DNA of 22,050 nucleotides. It comes from an uncultured Blautia sp. (lineage in GTDB: Bacteria; Bacillota; Clostridia; Lachnospirales; Lachnospiraceae). Of the stretch, positions 1 through 8,570 are shown one piece after another (the stretch's first letter is position 1; each line of letters begins with the position of its first letter). The translations under genes were made by a program, and so were the position numbers. The stretch is from NCBI GenBank assembly GCA_934364795.1, contig CAKRMK010000045.1, positions 1 to 22,050 on the forward strand, given 5' to 3'. The notes beneath the pieces are model-generated. The model searched no databases and had not been told where the DNA came from. It saw nothing but the letters and a program-made list of their open reading frames with translations.

Positions 1-62
1 GCAACTGAATTCGGGTAAAATATACCGCAAAGTGGGGCGTGCAGATTGTGGGAATGATTTTT
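1..62 (+). repeat. Dispersed repeat, copy A (cut by the window edge)
   Basis: This stretch aligns with 5222-5300 on the same strand. Shared blocks include GCAA, CTGAATT, TAAAATATAC, GCGT and GGGAATGATTTTT, with small gaps. Read on the minus strand in the matching frame it gives a peptide containing KNHSHNLHAPLCGIFYPNS, close to the KNHSRNLNASLCSIFYSNS encoded by copy B. The copy may extend beyond the window. It is probably a short interspersed element; I do not recognise a named family. Confidence 0.6.
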
Positions 63-353
63 CAAACACGCTCTAAACTTCAAACAATGCCAGAGGCAAA
101 AGAATATTAAAACCTTCTATATTTTCCCACGTTTTTGTTGTATTTGCAACAGAATATTTTCCAAAATCTGATTATACTACAAACATAATCAAGCAATACA
201 AAAAAGCAATACAAACAATATCCAAAAAAGGCAGCCCCAATAATAAGCTATCCAATATTTATTATTAAACCAAAAATGCAATTAAACAGATCTAAAATAT
301 TTGCCAATTATAACCAAAAATAATTATCCCCCATGTAAAGGAGCACAAAAACT
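1..353. other. AT-rich non-coding region upstream of the flavodiiron gene
   Basis: No convincing gene lies here. The first 62 bases are a copy of a dispersed repeat (separate entry). The rest is very AT-rich. A TATAAC at 309-314 could be a -10 box for the downstream gene, but no good -35 lies at the right distance, so no promoter is called. The ribosome site AAAGGAG at 337-343 belongs to the gene starting at 354. Confidence 0.6.
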
Positions 354-2144
354 ATGAAAATAACAGATACCATCAAATATGTAGGCGTAAACGATCACCA
401 GGTAGACCTTTTCGAAGGACAATATAAAGTTCCAAACGGAATGGCCTATAATTCTTATGTTATTCTTGATGAAAAAATAGCAGTTATGGATACCGTAGAT
501 GCAAACTTCACACACGAATGGCTGGATAATCTGGATCAGGTTCTGGATGGCAAAAAGCCAGATTATCTTATTGTACAGCACATGGAACCAGATCATGCTG
601 CAAATGTTGCAAATTTTCTGAAAGTTTATCCAGATACCACAGTTGTTGCAAATACCAAAACCTTCAATATGATCAAAAATTTCTTTAATCTGGATCTGGA
701 GGGACAAAAGCTGGAAGTGACAAACGGCGGTACCCTCAGCCTTGGTAACCATAATCTGACCTTTGTTTTTGCTCCGATGGTTCACTGGCCTGAAGTTATG
801 GTAACTTATGACAGCACAGATAAAGTTCTTTTCTCTGCTGACGGCTTCGGTAAATTTGGCGCACTTGATGTTGAAGAGGACTGGGACGATGAAGCACGCC
901 GGTATTTTATTGGGATTGTAGGCAAATATGGTCCACAGGTACAGAAACTGTTAAAGGTAGCTGCCGGACTGGATATTCAGATTATCTGTCCTCTGCACGG
1001 ACCTGTTCTTAGTGAAGATCTTGGATACTACATCGGACTTTATGACACATGGTCCTCTTATACCCCGGAGACAGAAGGAATTGTAATTGCCTATACTTCT
1101 GTATATGGTCATACAAAAAAAGCTGTTGAGTTGCTGGCAGACAAACTTCGTAGTAAAGGATGCCCGAAGGTTGTTGTTTACGATCTTGCAAGGGATGATA
1201 TGTCACTGGCACTGTCTGACGCATTCCGTTACAGCAAGCTGGTTCTGGCTACAACCACTTATAATGCAAGTATTTATCCATTTATGCATGACTACATTAC
1301 CCGCCTGACAGAGCACAATTTCCAGAACCGAACAGTAGGCATTATTGAAAATGGTTCCTGGGCACCTCTTGCAGCAAAAGTAATGAAAGAAATGCTGTCC
1401 AAATGCAAAAAAATCAACTGGCTGGATACAACTGTAAAAGTGCTTTCCGCTGTAAATCAGGAAAACATAGATCAATTGGAAGCAATGGCTGGTGAGCTTT
1501 GCAAAGAGTATATTGCAAAGAGCGATGAGCTGGCAAACAAGAACGATATGACAGCCCTTTTCAGAATCGGATATGGTCTTTATGTAGTTACCTCCAATGA
1601 CGGCAAAAAAGACAACGGGCTGATTGTAAACACTGTGACCCAGCTCACCGATACGCCAAACCGTATTGCAGTAAATATTAATAAAGCCAATTATTCCCAC
1701 CATGTTATTAAACAGACTGGTGTCCTGAATGTAAACTGCCTGTCTGTAGATGCACCGTTCTCTGTTTTCCAGCAGTTTGGTTTCCAGACAGGACGAAGTG
1801 TTGATAAATTCGCCGGTCAGGAGGTCTATCGTTCCGGTAATGGACTGGTATTTCTTGATAAATATATCAACGCATTTATGTCCCTGAAAGTGGAACAGTA
1901 TGTAGATCTGGGTACTCACGGAATGTTTATCTGCAGTGTTACAGAGGCCCGCGTTATGAGTGATCAGGATACCATGAGCTACACTTATTATCAGAAATAC
2001 GTGAAACCACAGCCTGAAACAGAGGGTAAAAAAGGCTTTGTCTGCAAGGTCTGCGGATATATTTACGAAGGTGACGAGCTTCCCGAGGATTATATCTGCC
2101 CGCTGTGCAAACACGGAGCAGCTGATTTCGAACCAATTGGATAA
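354..2144 (+). CDS. Flavodiiron protein (A-type flavoprotein) with flavin reductase and rubredoxin domains
   Basis: This cytoplasmic enzyme of about 596 residues probably reduces O2 (to water) and/or NO, protecting an anaerobe. A metallo-beta-lactamase-like diiron domain covers about 1-235, with ligands H76, E78, D80 and H81 (HMEPDH), H144, D163 and H215, all present. A flavodoxin domain follows (about 242-385, starting IVIAYTSVYGHTKKA). Next is a flavin-reductase-like split barrel (about 395-550), then a C-terminal rubredoxin (561-596) with CxxC pairs C564/C567 and C582/C585. The core alone is about 400 residues, so both electron-delivery modules are fused on, and one chain could pass electrons from NAD(P)H to the diiron site. 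The start follows AAAGGAG with 10-base spacing. It appears monocistronic and converges on the U32 gene. The family is very secure; O2 versus NO preference cannot be read from sequence. Confidence 0.95.
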   Translation: MKITDTIKYVGVNDHQVDLFEGQYKVPNGMAYNSYVILDEKIAVMDTVDANFTHEWLDNLDQVLDGKKPDYLIVQHMEPDHAANVANFLKVYPDTTVVANTKTFNMIKNFFNLDLEGQKLEVTNGGTLSLGNHNLTFVFAPMVHWPEVMVTYDSTDKVLFSADGFGKFGALDVEEDWDDEARRYFIGIVGKYGPQVQKLLKVAAGLDIQIICPLHGPVLSEDLGYYIGLYDTWSSYTPETEGIVIAYTSVYGHTKKAVELLADKLRSKGCPKVVVYDLARDDMSLALSDAFRYSKLVLATTTYNASIYPFMHDYITRLTEHNFQNRTVGIIENGSWAPLAAKVMKEMLSKCKKINWLDTTVKVLSAVNQENIDQLEAMAGELCKEYIAKSDELANKNDMTALFRIGYGLYVVTSNDGKKDNGLIVNTVTQLTDTPNRIAVNINKANYSHHVIKQTGVLNVNCLSVDAPFSVFQQFGFQTGRSVDKFAGQEVYRSGNGLVFLDKYINAFMSLKVEQYVDLGTHGMFICSVTEARVMSDQDTMSYTYYQKYVKPQPETEGKKGFVCKVCGYIYEGDELPEDYICPLCKHGAADFEPIG

Positions 2145-2200
2145 GCCCACTGCTATTAGCTACATGATTGCATTGTCTGCATGATTATATTGACTGTATA

Positions 2201-2267
2201 ATTGCAGGAAAATTCATTGTTTAATTCTTATCACAGAAAGTTATTTAACAGTGTATTTTCCTGCAAT
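2201..2267. terminator. Inverted repeat between convergent genes, possible terminator
   Basis: ATTGCAGGAAAAT (2201-2213) and ATTTTCCTGCAAT (2255-2267) are perfect 13-bp arms around a loop of about 41 bases. It sits between the 3' ends of the flavodiiron gene (+) and the U32 gene (-), where a bidirectional terminator is expected. The loop is long and neither strand has a proper T-run after the stem, so the assignment is tentative. Confidence 0.4.
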
Positions 2268-2355
2268 AATTATTTCAAAACCGGAAAAATACACACTTTA
2301 TAATGCATATTCTCGCATCAACTGGCATTGTAATTTTTTATCATAAAACCCAAAT

Positions 2356-3321
2356 TTACTTTTCATAATAATAACAATTTCCGCTGCATCCTCCGGAAAA
2401 TATATTTTTCTTCATTTCATGGATAAAATCAGCTTCATTTTCTGCATTTTCTAAAATATCCAGTGCTTTTCGTAAATTCCGAATATCCTTTTCCATATAA
2501 TCCACATAATTTCCACGCCCCACCAGTTTTAAATGTGTAATTCCAGCTTTCTGCAGCTGATAAAGAGCGCATAGACCACAGCCAGTTTCACCACAGAGAT
2601 AACCGGTATCGTCGTAATTTTTTTCTGTTTCCCTTACCTCCGCTATTAAGTTTTCTGTTGCATTTTCTGCCTCCTCCCTACTTATCGTCCCGATCTGATA
2701 AGGAACCCTGCAGAGATATCCCATCTCATCGCAATGCAGCGAGTTACAAAATGCGCCAGTAAACTGGCATTGTTCATTTAAAATAAAGGCTTCAAATTCA
2801 GAAATTTTCTTGCATTTTTCAGTCACACTTGCCATATCCTGGAATGTATTTTTCCGGTGAAATATCAATCTTTTCAAACCAAATTCTGCAAAAAAATTGG
2901 CCATCTGACTATTCACTTCTCCTGTTTCACCACTTAAATGAATTTCACAATCCACATTATTTTCCCGCAAATAAACCAATAATGCCGGATCTGCAATAAT
3001 ATAACTGCGAAATCCAAGGCTCATGCATTGCCTGATAATGTCTGCAATTTCCAGGTATTGTTCTGGCAGATAATACAGGGAATTGAATGTCAGATGTACT
3101 GGTTTTTTGTATTTTTTTATCATATCCGACAGAATTTCAAGCTCGCTAAAAGCACCAAGCTGAACGTTATAACAAAGAACTTCCCGACGGTTTAAGGGCA
3201 TAATTGTGCCATATTTTTTTGACCATGAATATGGCACATATCCACAGAAAAATTCGTCTGCCCCTGCCTCCACAAAGCGTTCATATTCATCAATCGAGCC
3301 CATTCCTGCCACAATTTTCAT
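2356..3321 (-). CDS. U32 family (peptidase U32-type) Fe-S protein
   Basis: A 321-residue TIM-barrel-like protein of the U32 family. The N-terminus MKIVAGMGSIDEYERFVEAG and GADEFFCG are typical. Cysteines C185, C192, C204 and C243 have spacings (7, 12, 39) resembling the four [4Fe-4S] ligands of UbiU-type proteins; C197, C248 and C251 lie nearby and C312/C316 form a C-terminal tail motif. Characterised U32 proteins mostly support hydroxylation of RNA bases or quinone precursors (TrhP, RlhA, UbiU/UbiV) rather than proteolysis. It is the last gene of a minus-strand run, 33 bases after an RNA methyltransferase, which fits an RNA-modification role (inference). GGGAG about 9 bases upstream supports the ATG. 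Family secure, substrate unknown. Confidence 0.85.
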   Translation of the reverse strand: MKIVAGMGSIDEYERFVEAGADEFFCGYVPYSWSKKYGTIMPLNRREVLCYNVQLGAFSELEILSDMIKKYKKPVHLTFNSLYYLPEQYLEIADIIRQCMSLGFRSYIIADPALLVYLRENNVDCEIHLSGETGEVNSQMANFFAEFGLKRLIFHRKNTFQDMASVTEKCKKISEFEAFILNEQCQFTGAFCNSLHCDEMGYLCRVPYQIGTISREEAENATENLIAEVRETEKNYDDTGYLCGETGCGLCALYQLQKAGITHLKLVGRGNYVDYMEKDIRNLRKALDILENAENEADFIHEMKKNIFSGGCSGNCYYYEK

Positions 3322-3354
3322 CAGATAAATCTCCCTGAATTTCTTTGAATTTCT

Positions 3355-4182
3355 TTAATTTCTTTTTCCCAGTTCCCAGAATGCTACTGCACTTGCAGCT
3401 GCCACATTCAAAGAATCCACATCATGAGACATTGGGATTTTTACAGTATAATCGCAATCGACAATTGTTTCATTTGCAAGCCCGTCCCCTTCTGTTCCAA
3501 GAATAACGGCAAGCTTTTTCTCTGCAAGAAGCTTCGGATCATCAATGCTCACAGAATCATCCCGAAGTGCCATTGCCACAGTTTTAAATCCCAGCTTATT
3601 TAACAATTTGGTTCCTTCCTTCTGCCATGATATTTTCCGGTCAAAAAAGGTCCAGGGAATCTGAAAAACAGTTCCCATGCTTACTCTTGCAGACCTGCGA
3701 TACAAAGGATCACAGCAGCCATTTGTAAGCAGTATGGCATCCATATGAAGCGCCGCCGCACTGCGGAAAATAGCTCCTATATTTGTTGGATTCACTACAT
3801 TTTCCAGCACTGCAATGCGTCTGGCACCATTACATATTTCCTCTATTGACGGCAGCTTTTTCCTTTGCATAACACACAATAATCCTCTGGCAAGAGCATA
3901 TCCCGTCAGTTTTACCAGTACCTCATACTCTCCTGTATACACCGGAATTTCCGGGAACTGCGCTAAAAGCTCTTTCGCTTCTCCCTCCAGATCTTTATGC
4001 TCTGCCAGAAAGGAAACCGGCTGATATCCGGCCTGAACTGCCCTCTGGATTACCTTGGGACTTTCTGCTATAAACAGTCCCGGAGAGGGTTCATAATATC
4101 TTAATAGCTGCACTTCTGAGGTTCTGGCGTACAAATCCAGTTCCGGTGCATTGAAATTGTTTATCTCTATCCTGTTTTTCAT
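3355..4182 (-). CDS. TrmH/SpoU family RNA 2'-O-methyltransferase
   Basis: A 275-residue SPOUT-class SAM-dependent methyltransferase, predicted to methylate a ribose 2'-OH in rRNA or tRNA. The N-terminal third (about 1-110) looks like the SpoU substrate-binding domain (FIAESPKVIQRAV). The knotted catalytic domain shows motif 1 NPTNIGAIFRSAAAL with its Asn and Arg, motif 2 ILGTEGDGL, and motif 3 IPMSHDVDSLNVAAASAVA. GGGAG about 9 bases upstream supports the start. It lies between two U32-like genes on the same strand with short gaps, suggesting co-transcription and a shared link to RNA modification. The target nucleotide cannot be inferred. Length is normal and no defects are visible. Confidence 0.92.
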   Translation of the reverse strand: MKNRIEINNFNAPELDLYARTSEVQLLRYYEPSPGLFIAESPKVIQRAVQAGYQPVSFLAEHKDLEGEAKELLAQFPEIPVYTGEYEVLVKLTGYALARGLLCVMQRKKLPSIEEICNGARRIAVLENVVNPTNIGAIFRSAAALHMDAILLTNGCCDPLYRRSARVSMGTVFQIPWTFFDRKISWQKEGTKLLNKLGFKTVAMALRDDSVSIDDPKLLAEKKLAVILGTEGDGLANETIVDCDYTVKIPMSHDVDSLNVAAASAVAFWELGKRN

Positions 4183-4347
4183 TTTACTTTTCTCCCACTA
4201 TTACTGTTTTAAATGCATTATCATTTTAAATACATAATTATTTTCCATACAATACTATTACTCCCACAGCTTGCATCCAACTTTTCCACCATATTTAAAG
4301 AATAATTTACAAGATATGCTTTATAATTTTAAAATAGTCAGTCTTGT

Positions 4348-5778
4348 TTATATATTCAAAACAATTCTATCTATCCCATTTACAATATATTTTTCCAGTA
4401 TTTTTTCATCCATCCATACACTTGTATCAATACCAAATAAAGAATTATATCTTCCGGCCATTTGAAGATGTTCCGGATACAAAAAGGCATATTTATCACA
4501 GTACTTCGGACATTTTTCCGGCAATCTCTGGCGTCCTCTTTTGCCCTCTACGCACATGGCATAAAGAGGACAATACTGTGAAGTATTTGTCTGATAAAAG
4601 GGAATATGAAGGCTGTTTTTTCCTTCTGGAAACTGCTGTTCATATCCACATGTTTCCCATTCAAAACGCTGGATTTCAAATGTTTTTTCCAGAAATTTAC
4701 GGTAAAATTCTGCGTTTAAGCTATTTCTTTCAAACAAACTTATATCACCTTTTTTATAAGAAATACGGGGATCTTTTTTGCGTTTGTTTAACAGGGTACC
4801 AAGACAGGGACGCAGATTTTTGGTATTATTTCTCATTATCTGTGCCATTCCCCAGTCATTGATTACCACTTCCACAGTCTGGTTGTTTTCTTCGCACCAT
4901 TTGTCTGTTTTTTTCAGTAAATCAGTTACCGATTCCAGCATATATTCCCGCACATAAGAGAAAACTAATGTAATTCCAAGATGCTGGGAAGACGCCTTTT
5001 CCATCATTTGAAACAGCTTTTTTTCTTCTGGAAACAGGTGATGACAGAACTGGTTTCCGATGTACAGACGGTCTGGAGTTTTGCCCATTTCTATAAAATA
5101 TCTGCATGTATTAAAGTTGCTTTTCGCACACTTATTCCAGAAAATTTTCAAATCATTTGCCAGGTATAAGTTATATAATTCTGGTCTATCCGCCTCTATA
5201 GCCAGCTGAAATTGCCTGCCTGCAACGACTGAATTTGGGTGCGAATTTGAGTAAAATATACTGCAGAGTGAAGCGTTTAAATTGCGGGAATGATTTTTTT
5301 GCCAGGCTCCGGATTGTGGACTATTAAACATCATATTTTCCCATTGTTTTATCTGCTCTTCCATGCTGCCACATTTCACCTCATCCAGCTCTCCCGGATA
5401 TCCTGTCAGGCTTTTTGCCAGCATACTGTCATCATCATCCAGCTTCAGATAAATATACCTGCTATACTGGCCAAGCAGACGCTGCACTGCTTTTACATAA
5501 TCCCTTTGATCCACAGATACCCAAAAGCTCTGAAAAAAATCCATATTTTTTTCTTTGGAAAGCATCTCTTTGGAAAGCTTTAATTCGTATTCATAAATAT
5601 TGATTTCATCATATTCCGCCGTTTCTATATTCCAAAAACAAAGGGTGAATTTGCCTTCATTTAAAAGAGTTCCTTTTCTGACTCGGAACTCAAAACCACT
5701 TTCATCTAAAACGATTATTCGCACTTCTTTTTCTCCGGCAAATCCGGCAAGAAGTCCGAAAGGAATCATGGACACCAT
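4348..5778 (-). CDS. U32/UbiV-like protein with N-terminal PilZ-like region and an in-frame repeat insert
   Basis: A 476-residue protein of uncertain function. The C-terminal two thirds (about 210-476) resemble a divergent U32/UbiV barrel: RLYIGNQFC (C245) looks like the first beta-strand plus cysteine of UbiV proteins, and C377, C403, C409, C423 and C427 form a cluster that could bind an Fe-S centre. Residues about 15-120 have a weak PilZ-like look (ESGFEFRV followed by beta strands), which I treat as a guess. Residues about 157-187 are encoded by a dispersed repeat whose other copy opens this window, so that segment is probably not part of the ancestral fold. The ATG follows GGTGGAG. It is the first gene of a run leading to an RNA methyltransferase and a U32 gene, so the two U32-like proteins may act as a pair, as UbiU and UbiV do. 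Confidence 0.65.
   Translation of the reverse strand: MVSMIPFGLLAGFAGEKEVRIIVLDESGFEFRVRKGTLLNEGKFTLCFWNIETAEYDEINIYEYELKLSKEMLSKEKNMDFFQSFWVSVDQRDYVKAVQRLLGQYSRYIYLKLDDDDSMLAKSLTGYPGELDEVKCGSMEEQIKQWENMMFNSPQSGAWQKNHSRNLNASLCSIFYSNSHPNSVVAGRQFQLAIEADRPELYNLYLANDLKIFWNKCAKSNFNTCRYFIEMGKTPDRLYIGNQFCHHLFPEEKKLFQMMEKASSQHLGITLVFSYVREYMLESVTDLLKKTDKWCEENNQTVEVVINDWGMAQIMRNNTKNLRPCLGTLLNKRKKDPRISYKKGDISLFERNSLNAEFYRKFLEKTFEIQRFEWETCGYEQQFPEGKNSLHIPFYQTNTSQYCPLYAMCVEGKRGRQRLPEKCPKYCDKYAFLYPEHLQMAGRYNSLFGIDTSVWMDEKILEKYIVNGIDRIVLNI
5222..5300 (+). repeat. Dispersed repeat, copy B (inside the U32-like gene)
   Basis: This aligns with bases 1-62: GCAA..CTGAATT..GGG, TAAAATATAC, GCGT and GGGAATGATTTTT are conserved in order, with extra bases here between GGG and TAAAAT. 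It is read in frame on the minus strand as part of the 476-residue protein, without a stop. The match was found by eye; no percent identity was computed. Confidence 0.6.
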
Positions 5779-5994
5779 GCACGCTCCACCCTTTCTTTTA
5801 TTTCCTTTTCCACCAAAAACAGCTGAGACAGCCGTTATTTTCCTGCAAATCTTTCAAATATAAAATAAGTATAGCCCAGTCAGAAAATTTTTTCAATCAT
5901 TCTCCACAATAGGCTTTTTTTGCACAAAAACAGAGCTAAAATCAAATCAGTCATTTAAAAAAACGTTATGTTCAAAAGGAGCCCGTTTTCTGAT

Positions 5995-6220
5995 ATGAAG
6001 CAAAATTTAAAACGTTTATTGCCTGTATCCATTGTAATTGGAATCACCATAATTATTTCTATTCTGGTCTATTACAATGTTATGAACGGGGAAGAATTAT
6101 GAGTGGCAGGATAGCTGTCCGGATGTAGAAGCTATGTTAAAAGATGCGGATAAGAGAATGTACGAGGCGAAAAAACGATATTATCAGACTGCTGACAGAC
6201 GGACTCACAGCCGGGAATAA
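5995..6220 (+). pseudogene. Remnant of a membrane-bound GGDEF diguanylate cyclase
   Basis: Two pieces of one former gene abut. AAAGGAG (5975-5981) precedes an ATG at 5995 that opens a 35-residue peptide with one membrane helix (LLPVSIVIGITIIISILVYY), ending at TGA 6100-6102. Immediately after, in another frame (6101-6220), comes EWQDSCPDVEAMLKDADKR then MYEAKKRYYQ, the typical last helix of a GGDEF domain (AD.rMYeaK). The whole sensor region and the GGDEF catalytic core are missing, so an internal deletion has fused the N-terminal anchor to the C-terminal tail out of frame. An intact gene would have made cyclic di-GMP at the membrane. No activity is expected now, though a short membrane peptide could still be translated. 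Confidence 0.75.
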
Positions 6221-6245
6221 GAGATATTTTTTATACTAATTTTTT

Positions 6246-6340
6246 AAGGGTACGCTGAATATATTATGTAGCGATTCTCAAAAACCAGACATAAAAGTCT
6301 AATGATTGAGGGTGATACATTATATTTTCAGCGTACCCTT
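6246..6340. repeat. 95-bp palindromic element (MITE-like or hairpin)
   Basis: The 25-base arms (6246-6270 and 6316-6340) begin AAGGGTACGCTGAA and pair with two mismatches. The interior adds CTCAA/TTGAG and AGAC/GTCT, so most of the element can fold into one long hairpin. It lies between the collapsed GGDEF gene and the 3' end of the alpha-galactosidase gene. Neither strand has a strong T-run, so a mobile palindromic repeat seems likelier than a simple terminator. No clear target duplication is seen. Confidence 0.6.
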
Positions 6341-6367
6341 TTCTTACATATCTGCTTTTATTGTTGC

Positions 6368-8536
6368 TTATCTGTTCACTTTCTGCAATACAATCTGGTA
6401 TGCTTCGTACTCTCTCTTTGGCATCGGAAGTAATATTCCGGCTTCCATAAGTGACGCACCGGCATAGACCTTTCCGGTTGTTTTTTCCAGATAAAAGGCA
6501 TCTTCTTCAAGACCTTTTAAGTTTACATAAGTAGCTTCCGGATTTGCTTCTGCAGCCAGACGAACCACACTTACAAGTGCCTGTTCTTTATCTTCTGATA
6601 CAACCATCCACGCAGCGATATCATCCTGGAAAGGATCCGAAAGGCGATAATAATTTCCTTCCCGGATCAGTTCCTGATGCTCACGGTATTTGGCAAGCTG
6701 AGTGTGGATTTCAGCTTTTTCTTCTACACTTAACAATGCAGGATTTAACTCATATCCAAAGGTTCCTGACATGGCTACAACGCCTCTTGTATGCAGGCTG
6801 GTCACTCTTCCTGTCTGATGATTTGGCACAGCAGATACATGGGAACCCATTGCTGCAACCGGATAAAAGAAAGAGGTTCCATACTGGATACGGGTTCGAT
6901 TAATTGCATCTGTGTTGTCACTGCACCAGATTTGTGGAGTATAATACAGCATTCCGGCATCAAATCTTCCGCCTCCTCCACTGCATCCTTCAATGAGAAT
7001 TTCCGGATAACGGCTTGTGAGTTTTTCAAGAAAATCATATACACCAAGTACATAATCGTAGGTCACATTTGAGGCATATACATCTGCCATACTGCGATTC
7101 ATATCCCATTTTACATACTCGATATTTCCCTGATCAAGCACTGCACAGATACGGTTAAATACCTCATCACGCACTTCTTTTCTGGAAAAATCAAGGAGCA
7201 GCTGGTTTCTGGAACGGATTGGTTTCCGACCCGGAATCGTGATCGCCCAGTCCGGATGTTTCCGGTAAAGATCACTGTCCTCATTTACCATTTCCGGCTC
7301 AATCCAGATACCAAATTTCACCCCTTCTGCGTTTACACGTTCAATTAATTCTGCAAGAGTTCCACCTAATTTACCTTCATTTACATACCAGTCCCCAAGG
7401 GAAGAATTGTCATCATTTCGCTTTCCAAACCATCCATCATCCATAACAACCATGTCAATTCCCAGCTCTTTTGCCTGCTTTGCAAGTTCTACAATGGTGT
7501 CACCTGTGAAATCAAAATATGCAGCTTCCCAGCTGTTAATCAGCACTGGACGGTTTTCGTGAACGTATTTTCCCTGGCAGATATGATTCATAATACAGTG
7601 ATGATACTGCTGGGAAAGTGCAGAAAGACCCTTGTTTGAATAGGATAAAATCACTTCCGGCGCGGTAAATTCAGCTCCGGATTCCAGAGGATAGTCAAAT
7701 AGTTCATCTGTCAGGCCTATCTGGATTCTGGTCTGATTATACTGGTCTTTTTCCGCTTCACAAAGGAAATTTCCACTGTATACAAACAGCATTCCGTAAC
7801 AGCTTCCGCTGTCCTCATTTGCATTTTTCTGTGCAAGGATCACCCCTGGATTATACTGGTGGCTGGAGGTTCCTCTGCGGCTTCCAATTCGGAAACTTCC
7901 ATGAGAAACAGGCACTCGTTCCATGTTTCTTTCCATTGCATGTCTGCCATAAAATTTGATCAGATCATAGTCTCCATGGAGAAAATCAAGGCATGCAGAC
8001 TGGGCTTTTTTTACAGTTATTTTGCCCTCTCCAGCATTTTTAATTACCACACTTCTGGTAATAATATCTGCTTTTTCCAACACTCCATAAAGCAGATGAA
8101 TTTCAACTTTTGTGTCTGAATCTGCCAGAATAATTTCCAGAGTTTCGGCGTCCTCTTCCTTTGCACGAACTGATGGAAGGCCTTTTAAAGTATATTTTCC
8201 TTTTGTAATTTCGTGGCTTACATAGGTGGGATTGCAACACCAGGATCCGTCTGTGTTCTCAATATTCAATGCATAATTTCGAAAATCTCCGGTTCCAAGA
8301 GAAGGATATTCCTGGGGCAAAGCATCCAGTGAATAGGTTCTGTCCAGCCCTGCACTGTTTGGATTTCCGGAAAAACCGCGGTCAGCGTAACTAAGCAGAT
8401 AATCCATTTCACCAGATGTTCTGATGCCATAATACAGATGGAGAAGGTAATCATGAGCATCAGCCTGCATCTGGTAAGTAGTGTGTGCGGTGTTCAGGGT
8501 GAAGATTCGGTTGGATGGGTTGAAAGTGATTGACAT
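6368..8536 (-). CDS. Alpha-galactosidase, glycoside hydrolase family 36
   Basis: A 722-residue enzyme predicted to remove terminal alpha-1,6-galactose from raffinose, melibiose and stachyose by a retaining mechanism. No signal peptide is visible, so it is likely cytoplasmic. The N-terminal beta-sandwich (about 1-325) precedes a catalytic barrel with VMDDGWFG, GIWIEPEMV, the nucleophile D478 in YVKWDMNR, and the acid/base aspartate D540 in WCSDNTD. A C-terminal beta domain ends the chain. Length is normal for GH36. AAAGGAGG about 9 bases before the ATG gives a strong start. It is transcribed divergently from an AraC-type regulator, the classic arrangement for sugar-induced control. Family and activity class are secure; the preferred oligosaccharide is not. 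Confidence 0.95.
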   Translation of the reverse strand: MSITFNPSNRIFTLNTAHTTYQMQADAHDYLLHLYYGIRTSGEMDYLLSYADRGFSGNPNSAGLDRTYSLDALPQEYPSLGTGDFRNYALNIENTDGSWCCNPTYVSHEITKGKYTLKGLPSVRAKEEDAETLEIILADSDTKVEIHLLYGVLEKADIITRSVVIKNAGEGKITVKKAQSACLDFLHGDYDLIKFYGRHAMERNMERVPVSHGSFRIGSRRGTSSHQYNPGVILAQKNANEDSGSCYGMLFVYSGNFLCEAEKDQYNQTRIQIGLTDELFDYPLESGAEFTAPEVILSYSNKGLSALSQQYHHCIMNHICQGKYVHENRPVLINSWEAAYFDFTGDTIVELAKQAKELGIDMVVMDDGWFGKRNDDNSSLGDWYVNEGKLGGTLAELIERVNAEGVKFGIWIEPEMVNEDSDLYRKHPDWAITIPGRKPIRSRNQLLLDFSRKEVRDEVFNRICAVLDQGNIEYVKWDMNRSMADVYASNVTYDYVLGVYDFLEKLTSRYPEILIEGCSGGGGRFDAGMLYYTPQIWCSDNTDAINRTRIQYGTSFFYPVAAMGSHVSAVPNHQTGRVTSLHTRGVVAMSGTFGYELNPALLSVEEKAEIHTQLAKYREHQELIREGNYYRLSDPFQDDIAAWMVVSEDKEQALVSVVRLAAEANPEATYVNLKGLEEDAFYLEKTTGKVYAGASLMEAGILLPMPKREYEAYQIVLQKVNR

Positions 8537-8570
8537 GGGGGAAGGCCTCCTTTATTTTTATTGGTAATTT

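Noticed and set aside
1203..2150. 315-residue open frame on the minus strand
   Set aside because: It lies antisense to the flavodiiron gene, has no recognisable domain and is a shadow of that gene's codon use.
3815..4024. 69-residue plus-strand frame
   Set aside because: Antisense to the SpoU methyltransferase gene with no independent support.
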